A DNA stretch of 64,000 nucleotides from JAENVU01 sp963765075. GTDB taxonomy: Bacteria > Actinomycetota > Acidimicrobiia > IMCC26256 > JAENVU01. Under the pieces are notes generated by a model that had not been told where the DNA came from, ran no database searches, and saw only the letters and a list, made by a program, of their open reading frames with translations. The DNA lies in assembly GCA_963765075.1 (NCBI GenBank), contig CAVXVA010000001.1:186001-250000 (forward strand), read 5' to 3'. A program made the position numbers and the translations under genes. Position 1 is the first letter of the stretch; every line of letters starts with the position of its first letter. Shown here one piece after another: positions 46,051-54,736 of this stretch.

Positions 46051-47456
46051 CTGCACTGCTCGAACCCACCACACCGATCGCCTCCGCCACCGACATCGTC
46101 GCCCGTACCCGCGCGACCTTCGCATCGGGGCGGACTCGTCCGGTCGAATGGCGCAAGGACCAACTGCGCGCCCTCGATCGAATGCTCGTCGAGCGGGAGA
46201 CCGAGTTCGGCGAAGCACTCCGCCTCGACCTCGGCAAATCGGCGACCGAGGGGTACCTCACCGAAATTGCATTCGTCCGGGCCGAGATCGCCGACACCCT
46301 CAAGCATCTCGACCACTGGCTCAAGCCCGAACGGGCCCCGGTGCCGGTCAAGCAGCAGCCGGGTCGAGCCCGGATCCACCGCGACCCGCTCGGCACGGTA
46401 CTGATCATCGGGCCATGGAACTACCCCGTCCAGCTCATCCTGGCACCGCTCGTCGGTGCCATCGCGGCCGGGAACACCGCAACCATCAAGCCGTCCGAGG
46501 TCTCACCCCACGCGTCGGCCGCGTTGGCGCGCCTCGTTCCGCTCTATCTCGACCCGGATGCCGTCGCCGTGGTCGAAGGGGGCGTCGAAGCAACGACCGC
46601 GCTCCTCGCCGAGCGGTGGGACCACATCTTCTATACCGGCAACGGAACCGTCGGCCGCGTCGTCATGACCGCGGCGGCCCAGCACCTCACGCCCGTGACC
46701 CTGGAGTTGGGCGGGAAGAGCCCGGTCATCGTCGATGCGAGCGCGAACCTCGACGTCGCGGCCCGGCGCATCGTGTGGGGGAAGTTCCTCAATGCCGGTC
46801 AGACCTGCATCGCGCCCGACTACATCCTCGTCGATCGCACCGTCGAAGCTCCGTTGCTCGCGCGAATGGCCGAGGCCCTCCGGGAGTTCTACGGGACCGA
46901 CCCCCGGACCAGCGCCGATTACGGCCGCATCGTGAACGAGCGACACTTCGACCGGGTCAGTCGGCTGGCCGACGGTCCCGGCGCCGGCGAGATCGTGGTC
47001 GGCGGCCTGCGTGACCGTGACGACCGTTACTACGCCCCCACGATCCTGCGCGGCACCGACCCGACCGCGCTGATCATGCAGGAAGAGATCTTCGGGCCCG
47101 TCCTGCCCACGATCGCGGTCGACGACCTCGACGCCGCCATCGAGTTCATGACGGCGCGCGACAAGCCTCTGGCGTTGTACCTGTTCACCGAAGACTCCGA
47201 GGTGGAGCGACGAGTCCTCGCCGGGACCAGCTCGGGCGGCGTGTGCGTGAACGCGACCCTGTTCCACATCACGGTGCCGGGGCTTCCCTTCGGCGGCGTC
47301 GGCGAGAGTGGCATGGGCGCGTACCACGGTCGGGCCAGCTTCGAGACCTTCACCCACCGCAAGAGCGTCTTGCGCCGGCCCACGAAGCTTGACCCGCCGA
47401 TCGCCTACCCGCCGTATACCGGGCTCAAGGCCAAGCTGTTGCGCCGGTTGCTCTGA
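46047..47456 (+). CDS. Aldehyde dehydrogenase family protein (class 3-like)
   Basis: A protein of 469 residues. I-I-G-P-W-N-Y-P-V-Q near residue 117, the general base in L-E-L-G-G-K-S-P, the catalytic cysteine in A-G-Q-T-C-I-A-P, and E-E-I-F-G-P-V-L-P are all present. Its length and the Y-G-R-I-V-N segment match the class 3 fatty-aldehyde group. It may oxidise long-chain aldehydes from lipid turnover. It is coupled to the HAD gene and ends before a hairpin terminator. Confidence 0.92.
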   Translation: MTALLEPTTPIASATDIVARTRATFASGRTRPVEWRKDQLRALDRMLVERETEFGEALRLDLGKSATEGYLTEIAFVRAEIADTLKHLDHWLKPERAPVPVKQQPGRARIHRDPLGTVLIIGPWNYPVQLILAPLVGAIAAGNTATIKPSEVSPHASAALARLVPLYLDPDAVAVVEGGVEATTALLAERWDHIFYTGNGTVGRVVMTAAAQHLTPVTLELGGKSPVIVDASANLDVAARRIVWGKFLNAGQTCIAPDYILVDRTVEAPLLARMAEALREFYGTDPRTSADYGRIVNERHFDRVSRLADGPGAGEIVVGGLRDRDDRYYAPTILRGTDPTALIMQEEIFGPVLPTIAVDDLDAAIEFMTARDKPLALYLFTEDSEVERRVLAGTSSGGVCVNATLFHITVPGLPFGGVGESGMGAYHGRASFETFTHRKSVLRRPTKLDPPIAYPPYTGLKAKLLRRLL

Positions 47457-47493
47457 CCGACCTCACCGGCACCGCCACCCGCGCCCGGACGCG

Positions 47494-47525
47494 ACTCGAC
47501 CCCCGACCGAAGTCGGGGGTCGAGT
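47494..47525. terminator. Hairpin terminator between aldehyde dehydrogenase and cold-shock genes
   Basis: Perfect 14-bp arms (ACTCGACCCCCGAC and GTCGGGGGTCGAGT) close a CGAA loop. It lies between two converging genes. There is no U-tract. Confidence 0.8.
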
Positions 47526-47542
47526 TCGGGAATGCTCGGGAC

Positions 47543-47743
47543 TCAGACCGCAGTGACGTTCTGAGCTTCCTCGCCCTTCCGGCCGGGCGCAACGTCGAAC
47601 TGGACCGCTTGACCTTCGGTCAGCGTCCGGTAACCGTTCATCTGAATCTGTGAGTGGTGGACGAACACGTCCGGCTCGCCTTCACGAGAGATGAAGCCGA
47701 AGCCCTTCTCGGCGTTGAACCACTTCACCGTGCCTGTTGCCAT
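47543..47743 (-). CDS. Cold-shock protein (CspA family)
   Basis: A protein of 66 residues with the nucleic-acid-binding motifs K-G-F-G-F-I (RNP1) and V-F-V-H-H-S (RNP2) and the starting M-A-T-G-T-V-K-W-F-N. It binds single-stranded RNA/DNA as a chaperone. An in-frame ATG 6 nt upstream is less typical of the family. Confidence 0.96.
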   Translation of the reverse strand: MATGTVKWFNAEKGFGFISREGEPDVFVHHSQIQMNGYRTLTEGQAVQFDVAPGRKGEEAQNVTAV

Positions 47744-47827
47744 GTGCAATTTCCTGACTGTGCTGCGGGGCGGGCCGGAGTTGGCAAACCCTCGCCAGAA
47801 ACGGTAGCAGGACGATTCGGACGCTTG

Positions 47828-48214
47828 CTACGGGCCTGGGTAGTGACGCAGCTCGATGACGAGCCCATCGGGATCGCGCACGTAGAGCCCGACTCCGATC
47901 CCTTGCGCACCGAACAACTCCGAGGGTCCCGAGACCACATCGAACTGCCCGGAGTCGGCCACGGCTTGCAGGTCGAGCTCGTCGATCACGAGACACAAAT
48001 GATCGATGTTCTTGCCGTCGGGTGCGGCGGGGAACAGATCGAGAATCGTGGTGGCGTTGATTCGGACCGACGGGAAGAAGACCTCACCGCGCCGGAACTC
48101 GTCGACCCGCACCGGTTCGAGGCCGAGCTGATCCACGTAGAACGCCAACGACCGCTCCACGTCGGCACTCATGATCACGACGTGGTCCACCCCGGTGACG
48201 TGGATCCGGCTCAT
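47828..48214 (-). CDS. VOC-family (glyoxalase/dioxygenase-fold) protein
   Basis: A protein of 128 residues with two beta-alpha-beta-beta-beta modules. The metal-ligand positions fit H-V-V-I (residue ~11), H-L-C-L in the middle and E-L-R-H near the end. The function is not deducible beyond metal-dependent small-molecule chemistry. Its ATG overlaps the upstream acyl-CoA dehydrogenase stop (ATGA), so it belongs to the same transcript. Confidence 0.88.
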   Translation of the reverse strand: MSRIHVTGVDHVVIMSADVERSLAFYVDQLGLEPVRVDEFRRGEVFFPSVRINATTILDLFPAAPDGKNIDHLCLVIDELDLQAVADSGQFDVVSGPSELFGAQGIGVGLYVRDPDGLVIELRHYPGP

Positions 48215-49343
48215 CGGGGTAATCCGAGAATGCGGTCACCGATGATCGTGCGTTGCACCTCGGACGTTCCTCCGGCGATCGATGCCGCCCGCGACCACAA
48301 CCACTGCCGCGACCACTTCGTGGTGAGCGAGGACTCCGGGCCGTGGATGAGCTGCGCCGTGTCGGCCAAGTGTTGGGTCATGTCGGTCCACACCAACTTC
48401 GTGATGCTCGACTCCGGGCCCGGCGCGACTCCGTGGGCGAGCCGCGACAGTGTCCCCCAGTTGTTGAGCCGGAGGAGGCGCAGCTCGACGAAGGCCTGGG
48501 CCAATGCGTCGGCGACCTCGACATCGTCGAGACCGCCGGTCGTCGCCGCCTCGCGGTAGAGCTCATCGAGGAAGACCTCGTGCACGACCTGCTCCTTGAA
48601 CGGGAACGACGTGCCCCGCTCATGGGCGAGCGTGGTGTTGGCGACCGCCCAACCGTGGTTGAGGTCGCCGACGAGTTGATCCTCGGGGACGAACACGTCG
48701 TCGAGGAACACCTCGTTGAACTCGGCCTCGCCGGTGATCTGCACCAGCGGTCGAATCTCGATGCCGGGGCTGGTCATGTCGATGACCACGTAACTGATGC
48801 CCCGATGCTTGGGCGCGTCGGCGTCGGTGCGTACGAGCGCGATCCCCAACGCGCGTACTGGGCGTACGAGGTCCAGACCTTCTGCCCGCTGACGAGCCAA
48901 CCGCCGTCAACGGGTCGGGCCCGGGTGGCCAGCGCCGCGAGATCCGATCCGGCATCGGGCTCGCTGAAGAGCTGACACCAGATCTCCTGGGCGTCGAGGA
49001 TCCGCGGCAGCCACCGCTGCTTCTGCTCCGCCGTGCCGTGGGCGAGGAGCGTCGGTCCGGCCAGGTTGATCCCGACCCGATTCACCGGTTGGAGCGCACG
49101 GCTGCGGGCGTATTCCATGTTGAACAGCGCCACCTCGACCGGGGTCGCGCCGCGTCCGCCGTATTCGGCCGGCCAGTGGATTCCGATCCATCGGTCGGCC
49201 GCCAGCTTGGCCTGCCAGCTGCGCCCCCATGCGATCTCGGCATCGAGTGAGGCGAACGTTGGCGGCAGATCCAGGTTCGCATCCAACCACGACCGAACTT
49301 CGGCGGCGAACGCCAACTCGCCCGGGCTGAAGCTCAGATCCAT
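48211..49343 (-). CDS. Acyl-CoA dehydrogenase (frameshifted)
   Basis: The N-terminal part begins M-D-L-S-F-S-P-G-E-L-A-F and contains W-C-Q-L-F-S-E-P-D-A-G-S-D and G-Q-K-V-W-T-S-Y-A-Q. The C-terminal part continues with I-A-L-V-R-T-D-A-D-A-P-K-H-R-G and ends I-A-G-G-T-S-E-V-Q-R-T-I-I. The parts meet at a CCCC/GGGG run (48844-48847), where one base is missing. The restored length is about 377 residues. It lies between an acyl-CoA synthetase and a VOC gene on one transcript. Confidence 0.87.
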
Positions 49344-49344
49344 C

Positions 49345-51063
49345 TCAGAGGTCCCAGAATCGTTCGCGTTGGTACTCGACGAACGACGCGTGCAACGCCA
49401 CCTCGGCCTCGGCGGTGAACGGCTCGTAGTGATCCGCGCCCCGGCCCCGCACGAAGACCTCATCTCCATCCACCCGGTCGGTGCGCCATTTCTGGTGCAC
49501 GAGGGTGCGCTTCACGATCTTGAACGTCCCCGTCGTCGGGGGTTCACTCAGCGGGCGGACATATCTCGGGTACCACTTCGGTCCGATATCGGGTTGCCCG
49601 GCCAACCACGCCGCAAACTCCGTACCGTCGAACTCGACGCCCTCGCGCAAGACGAGTCCCGCCATGATCTGGTCACCGGCTTGGTCGTCCGGTACCCCGT
49701 AGACGGCCGCGAGGAGCACGTCGGGATGTTGGCGGAGGGCCTCCTCGATCGGACCGGCCGGAAAGTTCTCGCCGTCGACCCGAATCCAATCGGCGGTCCG
49801 GCCCGCGAAGTAGAGGTAGCCGTCGGCGTCGACGTACCCGAGATCTCCCGACCAGTACCAGCCGAACCGGGTGGTCTTCGCGTTCGCCTCGGCGTTGTTG
49901 TAATACCCCTCGAACGGTCCGACACCTCCAGTGTTGACGATTTCGCCCACCGCGTCGTCCGCATTGACCAGCCGGCCGTCGGCGTCGAACTCGGCCCGGG
50001 GTTTCTCGTGGCCATCGTCGTCGACGACCTTGACCGCGGGCGTGACCCTCCCGAGCGCGCCCGGCCGCGACTCGCCGTCGCGGTTCACCGCGACACCGCC
50101 CTCGGTCGCTCCGTACGCGTCGATGACTTCGAGACCGAAGCGCGCCGAGAATGCATCGACGACGTGCGGCGAACCTTCGTTGCCGAACGCGACTCGCAAT
50201 GCGTTGTCGGCGTCGTTCGGTCCTTCGGGTTGGGCGAGAAGATACGCGAGCGGCTTTCCGGTGTAGTTGAAGTAGGTCGCGCCGTATCGGCGGACGTCCG
50301 GCAACCAACCGGAGGCCGAGAACTTGCGGGCCAGGCCCACCGAGCATCCCGCGACGAGTGACGGCGCCCACCCGACCTGGACGGCGTTCGAGTGGAACAA
50401 CGGCATGCAGACATAGCCGACGTCGTCGGCGGTCAGGTCCATGATCATCCGCATCCGGTTACCGGTCACGAGGAGGCGACGTTGCGAACAGATGACCGCC
50501 TTCGGCGCATCGGAGGTGCCGCTGGTGAAGATGAGCGCCCACGGCGTATCGACGTCGGGGTCGAGTCCGGGATCGACGCCACTCACCGCAGCGAGCGCAG
50601 GTTCCAAGTCTTCGCCGACGACGAGCGTTGGCGGGAGCCGATCGGTCACGTCGACGAGCAGTTCCCGATGGCGGGGTTCGGTGATGAGCAGGCCGCAGTC
50701 GGTGTGTTCGATGTCCCGGAGGAGCGGCTCGCCCCGTCGGGTGTGATTGAGCCCGACGATCGCACCGCCGATGAGGGCCGCGCCACCGAACGCGAAGAGA
50801 TACTCGGGCAGGTTGTCGAGGAGCACCGCGATGTGCCGAGGCCGATCCGCCGGGAGGCGATCCAGGAAGAGGTTCGCCCATCGCGCCGATTCACGGAGAT
50901 AGTCGGCGTGAGTCCAGATCTCGTCGCCGAATCGGATAGCGGGACGGTCACGGATCTCGGGGTCGGTGCCGTTGCGGCGCACCAGGGCGGCCGCATTCTC
51001 GGCCGGCAAGGGCGCCTGACCGGGAGCCGGCGCCGATCCTGGTCCCGTCGACGAACCTGACAT
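49345..51063 (-). CDS. AMP-dependent acyl-CoA synthetase
   Basis: A protein of 572 residues. The P-loop L-I-F-T-S-G-T-S-D-A-P-K-A is near residue 183, the adenylate motif D-A-Y-G-A-T-E-G-G mid-chain, then W-S-G-D-L-G-Y-V-D and the C-terminal lysine region F-K-I-V-K-R-T-L. It resembles the FadD17-like long-chain or steroid acid ligases of actinobacteria. The ATG at 51063 is 7 nt after a TAGAGT hexamer. A GTG at 51072 lies within the operator and is less likely. Confidence 0.9.
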   Translation of the reverse strand: MSGSSTGPGSAPAPGQAPLPAENAAALVRRNGTDPEIRDRPAIRFGDEIWTHADYLRESARWANLFLDRLPADRPRHIAVLLDNLPEYLFAFGGAALIGGAIVGLNHTRRGEPLLRDIEHTDCGLLITEPRHRELLVDVTDRLPPTLVVGEDLEPALAAVSGVDPGLDPDVDTPWALIFTSGTSDAPKAVICSQRRLLVTGNRMRMIMDLTADDVGYVCMPLFHSNAVQVGWAPSLVAGCSVGLARKFSASGWLPDVRRYGATYFNYTGKPLAYLLAQPEGPNDADNALRVAFGNEGSPHVVDAFSARFGLEVIDAYGATEGGVAVNRDGESRPGALGRVTPAVKVVDDDGHEKPRAEFDADGRLVNADDAVGEIVNTGGVGPFEGYYNNAEANAKTTRFGWYWSGDLGYVDADGYLYFAGRTADWIRVDGENFPAGPIEEALRQHPDVLLAAVYGVPDDQAGDQIMAGLVLREGVEFDGTEFAAWLAGQPDIGPKWYPRYVRPLSEPPTTGTFKIVKRTLVHQKWRTDRVDGDEVFVRGRGADHYEPFTAEAEVALHASFVEYQRERFWDL

Positions 51064-51076
51064 GAGCGTCACTCTA
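51057..51076 (-). promoter_or_regulatory. -10 hexamer overlapping a TGAC-N6-GTCA operator (acyl-CoA synthetase)
   Basis: Reverse strand: TAGAGT (51076-51071) shares its last T with TGACGCTCATGTCA (51071-51058). The ATG at 51063 lies inside the operator, 7 nt after the hexamer. This mirrors the CoA-transferase promoter at 4244. Confidence 0.72.
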
Positions 51077-51094
51077 CGCTCGTGTCTCAGTTCC

Positions 51095-52324
51095 TCAGCT
51101 GACGGCCCCGGAGGCCCGCAGCGCGGCCACGCGGGCCGCGTCGTAGCCGAGTACCTCGGTCAAGACCGCGTCGGTGTGCTCGCCGACCGTCGGCGCCTTG
51201 GTGGGCACGAGCGGGTCCGCATCCACGATCTTGACCGGGAACGGCAACTGTTCGGCGCCCAACGCCTCGGTCGGGAACCACTCGAGCCGATCACGGAACT
51301 GCGGATCGTCGGCGACGGTCTTGGGCGTGTGGCAGGGCGCGATCGGCACGTCGACGTCGATGCCGAACTGAACCCACTCTTCGGTGGTCTTGGTCGCGTA
51401 GATGGTGGTCAACTCGGCCTGCATCTCGCGGTTTCCTCGAGCGTGATCGCCGTACTCTGAACCGGGCCACTTCTCGAACATATCCATACGGTCGAGCGCG
51501 GCGCAGAACTTCTTCCAGAAATGTTGCTCGCTGGCCATGAACAGCACGTGGCCGTCGCTCGAGCGGTACACCTGGTAGCGCACGCCGCCTCGCATCCCGG
51601 CGATGGCCGGTTCGCGCCGGACGTAATCGTCGGACTGGTTGCCGGTGACATCGGTCTCGGGCCGTTCGTACGCTCGGTAGGTCTCCTCGCGGTACCAGTC
51701 GAACGCGGCGGCGGCATCGGACTGTGCGACCTCCATCTGCGCACCCACTCCCGTACTGCGCGCCTGGATCACACCGGCGAGAATCCCCAGCGCCCCGAAC
51801 AACGGTCCGGCGTTGATGCCGATCGACACGTGATTCGGAATCGACGGATATCCGGCGTCGTCGATCTCGGGTTCGAAGATCCCCGCCCACGCGTCGTAGG
51901 CGATGCCATGGCTGGCCAGGTCCCGGTAGGGCCCGGTCGCGCCGTACCCCGAAATCTGGCAGAACACGATCTTGGGATTCAGCTCCTGCAGTCGGTCGAA
52001 GCCGAGCCCTCGGCGAGCGAGCGCGCCCGGTCGCATCGCTTCCACCACGACGTCACTGACCTTGACCAGATCCTCGAACAGCGCGATGCCGTCGTCCGAC
52101 TTCAGATCGATCGCGATGCTTCGCTTCCCTCGGTTGACGTGGAGGTGCATCAGCGAGACCCCCTCGACGATTGGCCACGTCATCCGCCGGACGTAGTCAC
52201 CCGAGGGCGGTTCGACCTTGATGACCTCGGCGCCCAGATCGGCGAGGGCGGTGGTGACGGCGGCGGGTCCGAGCATCGACACCTCGACGATGCGGACCCC
52301 GGCGAGCGGCTGAGCAATAGGCAC
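51095..52324 (-). CDS. CaiB/BaiF family CoA-transferase
   Basis: A protein of 409 residues with the family start L-A-G-V-R-I-V-E-V-S-M-L-G-P and D-L-G-A-E-V-I-K-V-E-P, then N-R-G-K-R-S-I-A-I-D-L-K. It is a single-domain type III CoA-transferase, or an acyl-CoA racemase of the Amacr type, which share this fold; the Amacr catalytic D/E and H positions cannot be decided by eye. It precedes the acyl-CoA synthetase on the same strand, but that gene has its own promoter. Confidence 0.9.
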   Translation of the reverse strand: MPIAQPLAGVRIVEVSMLGPAAVTTALADLGAEVIKVEPPSGDYVRRMTWPIVEGVSLMHLHVNRGKRSIAIDLKSDDGIALFEDLVKVSDVVVEAMRPGALARRGLGFDRLQELNPKIVFCQISGYGATGPYRDLASHGIAYDAWAGIFEPEIDDAGYPSIPNHVSIGINAGPLFGALGILAGVIQARSTGVGAQMEVAQSDAAAAFDWYREETYRAYERPETDVTGNQSDDYVRREPAIAGMRGGVRYQVYRSSDGHVLFMASEQHFWKKFCAALDRMDMFEKWPGSEYGDHARGNREMQAELTTIYATKTTEEWVQFGIDVDVPIAPCHTPKTVADDPQFRDRLEWFPTEALGAEQLPFPVKIVDADPLVPTKAPTVGEHTDAVLTEVLGYDAARVAALRASGAVS

Positions 52325-52400
52325 GGCCGGAGATTAGCGGCGGCCCCTGCAACGAACGGCGCTCGACCGAGACAGAGATCGAGACCCAGGAGGTTTTCCC

Positions 52401-53114
52401 ATGCTCGCTCCCATCGATGAACTCGACGCGTACGTCGCGACCCGGACGAGCTGGCACGCCCTGGCCGAGCGCGTCCTGGCGCCGGCTCGGCACTCCCAGA
52501 CCGGCCACATCGGTCTCCGCCCGTCTCCGGGCGGCGTCACGACCGGTCCATTCGGACCGGACGACCGCACACTGGCACTCGATGGCCGTTCCTTGGTGAT
52601 GACCGTCGGTGGTGAGCCGGCCCGTCATGACATCACCACCCTCGGAGCCGCCGCGGCCCTCGCCGACGTCGACGTCGCGGCACCGATCGCCGTATACACG
52701 GCGACCACGCCCGATGACCCTGGCCGCAGGCTTCCGCTCGACGATGCCGCATTGAACGTCCTGGCCGAATGGTTCGCGTTCGGCGACGCCATCCTGCACA
52801 CCTGGAGTGACACCCACGAAGCCGAGACGCCGTCGGCCGCACAACTCTGGCCGGAACACTTCGACCTGGCGCTCGATCTCGGTGCGAAAGACCAACGCGC
52901 CAACTACGGCGCCTCGCCCGGCGACGGCGGCCACCAGGCTCCGTATCTCTACGTCGGACCGTGGAATCCCGACGGTGACCCGTTCTGGAATGCCGGTACC
53001 TATGCCCGGCTCGGGTACGACACCCTCGTCCAGGCTGCGGATCCGGCGGTCGCAGCACTGGACTTCTTCGCCGCCGGCCACGCCGTCGCGTCGACGCGCT
53101 CCGCACCTGCCTGA
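52401..53114 (+). CDS. Hypothetical protein
   Basis: A protein of 237 residues with a strong AGGAGG ribosome-binding site 10 nt before the ATG. There are no membrane helices. Notable segments are F-A-F-G-D-A-I-L-H-T-W, W-P-E-H-F-D-L-A-L-D-L-G, and Y-L-Y-V-G-P-W-N-P-D. The W-P-E-H-F-D pattern is seen in several actinobacterial proteins of unknown function. I do not assign a family. A repeat unit begins 9 nt after its stop. Confidence 0.82.
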   Translation: MLAPIDELDAYVATRTSWHALAERVLAPARHSQTGHIGLRPSPGGVTTGPFGPDDRTLALDGRSLVMTVGGEPARHDITTLGAAAALADVDVAAPIAVYTATTPDDPGRRLPLDDAALNVLAEWFAFGDAILHTWSDTHEAETPSAAQLWPEHFDLALDLGAKDQRANYGASPGDGGHQAPYLYVGPWNPDGDPFWNAGTYARLGYDTLVQAADPAVAALDFFAAGHAVASTRSAPA

Positions 53115-53122
53115 CACCCTCC

Positions 53123-53152
53123 CGGCCCGCACCGAAGGTGCAAGAGTGGGAA
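53123..53152 (+). repeat. 30-bp direct repeat, copy 1
   Basis: Identical to 53213-53242. It contains GCACC-GAA-GGTGC, a small hairpin, followed by AAGAGTGGGAA. Confidence 0.85.
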
Positions 53153-53212
53153 TGCCGAAGCCGAGGATCACCGCCCTCCCGGCCCGACACCCCATCCGAG
53201 GCGGGGCCCGAA

Positions 53213-53242
53213 CGGCCCGCACCGAAGGTGCAAGAGTGGGAA
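53213..53242 (+). repeat. 30-bp direct repeat, copy 2
   Basis: Identical to 53123-53152, with a 90-nt period. It ends 2 nt before the ATG at 53245, so its GAGTGGG could act as the ribosome-binding site. Confidence 0.85.
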
Positions 53243-53244
53243 CG

Positions 53245-54090
53245 ATGGATCTGGCTGGGGCGACCGACCTGCATGCGCACTTCGGACCCGATCCGCATCG
53301 AGCGCGATCGGTCACCGGCCACGACGCGGCGACCCAGGCCGCGGCGGCCGGCCACACCGCGATCGTCCTGAAGAGCCACGACACTCCGAGCGCCGCGCTG
53401 GCGGCCGCACTCGACCCCATCGTGGACGGAGTACGGGTCTTCGGAGGCATCTCGTGTGACCGCGAGGTCGGCGGCATGAACCCGGCGGCGGTCGAGGTGG
53501 CCCTCGCCCTCGGGGCCAAGATCGTATGGCTTCCGACCCTCAGCAGCGCGCAGGACTTCGAGAACGGCGTGGCTGCCCAGCTCGGGATCCCCGGACCCGG
53601 CATTCGCGTGACCGACTCGGAGGGCGAACTCACGAGCGAGACCCGGGAGATCCTCGCGCTCATCGAACAGCACGACGCAGTTCTCGCAACCGGTCACGTG
53701 AGCGCAGCCGAACATCTCGCGGTCACTCGCGAGTTCGCGCCACGCGGCCACGTACTGGTCACGCACGCAATGGAAGAACTGGCGGGCCCGAACCTGACCG
53801 TCGGGCAATGCGCCGAACTCGCTGCGCTCGGCGCCCACATCGAACTGTGCGCGCTGACCTGCATCGGTTCGCTCGCGACGCGCCCGATCGACGACCTCAT
53901 CGCGTGCATGCGCGCCGTTGGCGTCGACCGCGTCACGCTCGGCACCGACTTCGGGCAAGCATCCAACGAGCCGCCGGCCGCCGGGATGCAATCTTTCGCC
54001 GACGGGTTGTTCGCCGCCGGCCTCACCGAGGCCGAGATTCGGCGCATGGCCTGCACCAACCCCAACGCACTCCTCCACCTCGACGCGTAA
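53245..54090 (+). CDS. DUF6282-like amidohydrolase-fold protein
   Basis: A protein of 281 residues. The N-terminal D-L-H-A-H-F-G-P-D metal motif, A-I-V-L-K-S-H, G-H-V-S-A-A-E-H and G-T-D-F-G-Q give a TIM-barrel metal-dependent hydrolase pattern; the similarity to DUF6282 proteins is by recognition of these motifs. An in-frame ATG at 53152, at the end of the first repeat, would add 31 residues of low complexity, so 53245 is preferred. A new promoter-like TAATGT overlaps its stop. Confidence 0.82.
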   Translation: MDLAGATDLHAHFGPDPHRARSVTGHDAATQAAAAGHTAIVLKSHDTPSAALAAALDPIVDGVRVFGGISCDREVGGMNPAAVEVALALGAKIVWLPTLSSAQDFENGVAAQLGIPGPGIRVTDSEGELTSETREILALIEQHDAVLATGHVSAAEHLAVTREFAPRGHVLVTHAMEELAGPNLTVGQCAELAALGAHIELCALTCIGSLATRPIDDLIACMRAVGVDRVTLGTDFGQASNEPPAAGMQSFADGLFAAGLTEAEIRRMACTNPNALLHLDA

Positions 54091-54093
54091 TGT
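54088..54093 (+). promoter_or_regulatory. Candidate leaderless -10 hexamer
   Basis: TAATGT lies 7 nt before the GTG at 54101 and contains the preceding TAA stop. Confidence 0.4.
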
Positions 54094-54100
54094 CAGCGTT

Positions 54101-54736
54101 GTGGAGGATCGCATCACGGCGGGGCTGTATCTGGAGATGACCGTTGCGCCGATCGCGGAGTATGTCGCCACCCGCGTCCCGGACGTCCACGCTCATGACA
54201 CCGTGCAACGCGCCACTTGGTGGGAGAACGTGCACCGCGATCGCGCCGACCTGCCGCGCGTGCTCGACGAGTTCACCTACCTCGCTGTCTACGAGGTCAC
54301 CGACGACTTCGTCGCCCCCGCGACCCCGGAGGGGATCACCGGCCATCACTTTCGTCGGTACCCCCGGCCGGGACAGGGCCGCCTGACCGGGAATCCCACG
54401 ATCGGACTCTCGCTCGTGCTGATCTCACCGCGCGACCCTGCCGACGCCCAGGCCCTGCGCGATTGGGGAGACTTCGTTCACCTGCGCCACATCGCCGAGG
54501 TCGCCGTGCCCGGGTTCACGATGATGACGCCGTATGAGAACGCAACCGGATCCGATCCCCGGTTCATGCACTTCTACGAGATGGACACCGACGATCCGGA
54601 ACGGGCATTCAAAGCCATGACACCGCTGGTGACCGAACGTCTCGGCGCCGACACCGACGCATGGCATCACTGGTCGCGCCACCCGGCGCTGCGCATCATG
54701 TACGTGAACACCTTCCGCCGACTCGGCGCCCAGTGA
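54101..54736 (+). CDS. Hypothetical protein (possible dimeric alpha/beta-barrel type)
   Basis: A protein of 211 residues with repeated segments resembling two ferredoxin-like halves: W-W-E-N-V-H-R-D-R-A-D...Y-L-A-V-Y-E-V, and later F-M-H-F-Y-E-M-D-T-D-D-P-E-R-A-F. These are patterns seen in EthD-like/DABB proteins, but the match is by eye. The GTG start is supported by a TAATGT hexamer 7 nt upstream. The stop overlaps the nitroreductase GTG. Confidence 0.72.
   Translation: MEDRITAGLYLEMTVAPIAEYVATRVPDVHAHDTVQRATWWENVHRDRADLPRVLDEFTYLAVYEVTDDFVAPATPEGITGHHFRRYPRPGQGRLTGNPTIGLSLVLISPRDPADAQALRDWGDFVHLRHIAEVAVPGFTMMTPYENATGSDPRFMHFYEMDTDDPERAFKAMTPLVTERLGADTDAWHHWSRHPALRIMYVNTFRRLGAQ

Noticed and set aside
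53123..53242. CRISPR-like repeat pair
   Set aside because: Only two units exist, the 60-nt interval is too long for a spacer, and no cas genes are nearby.
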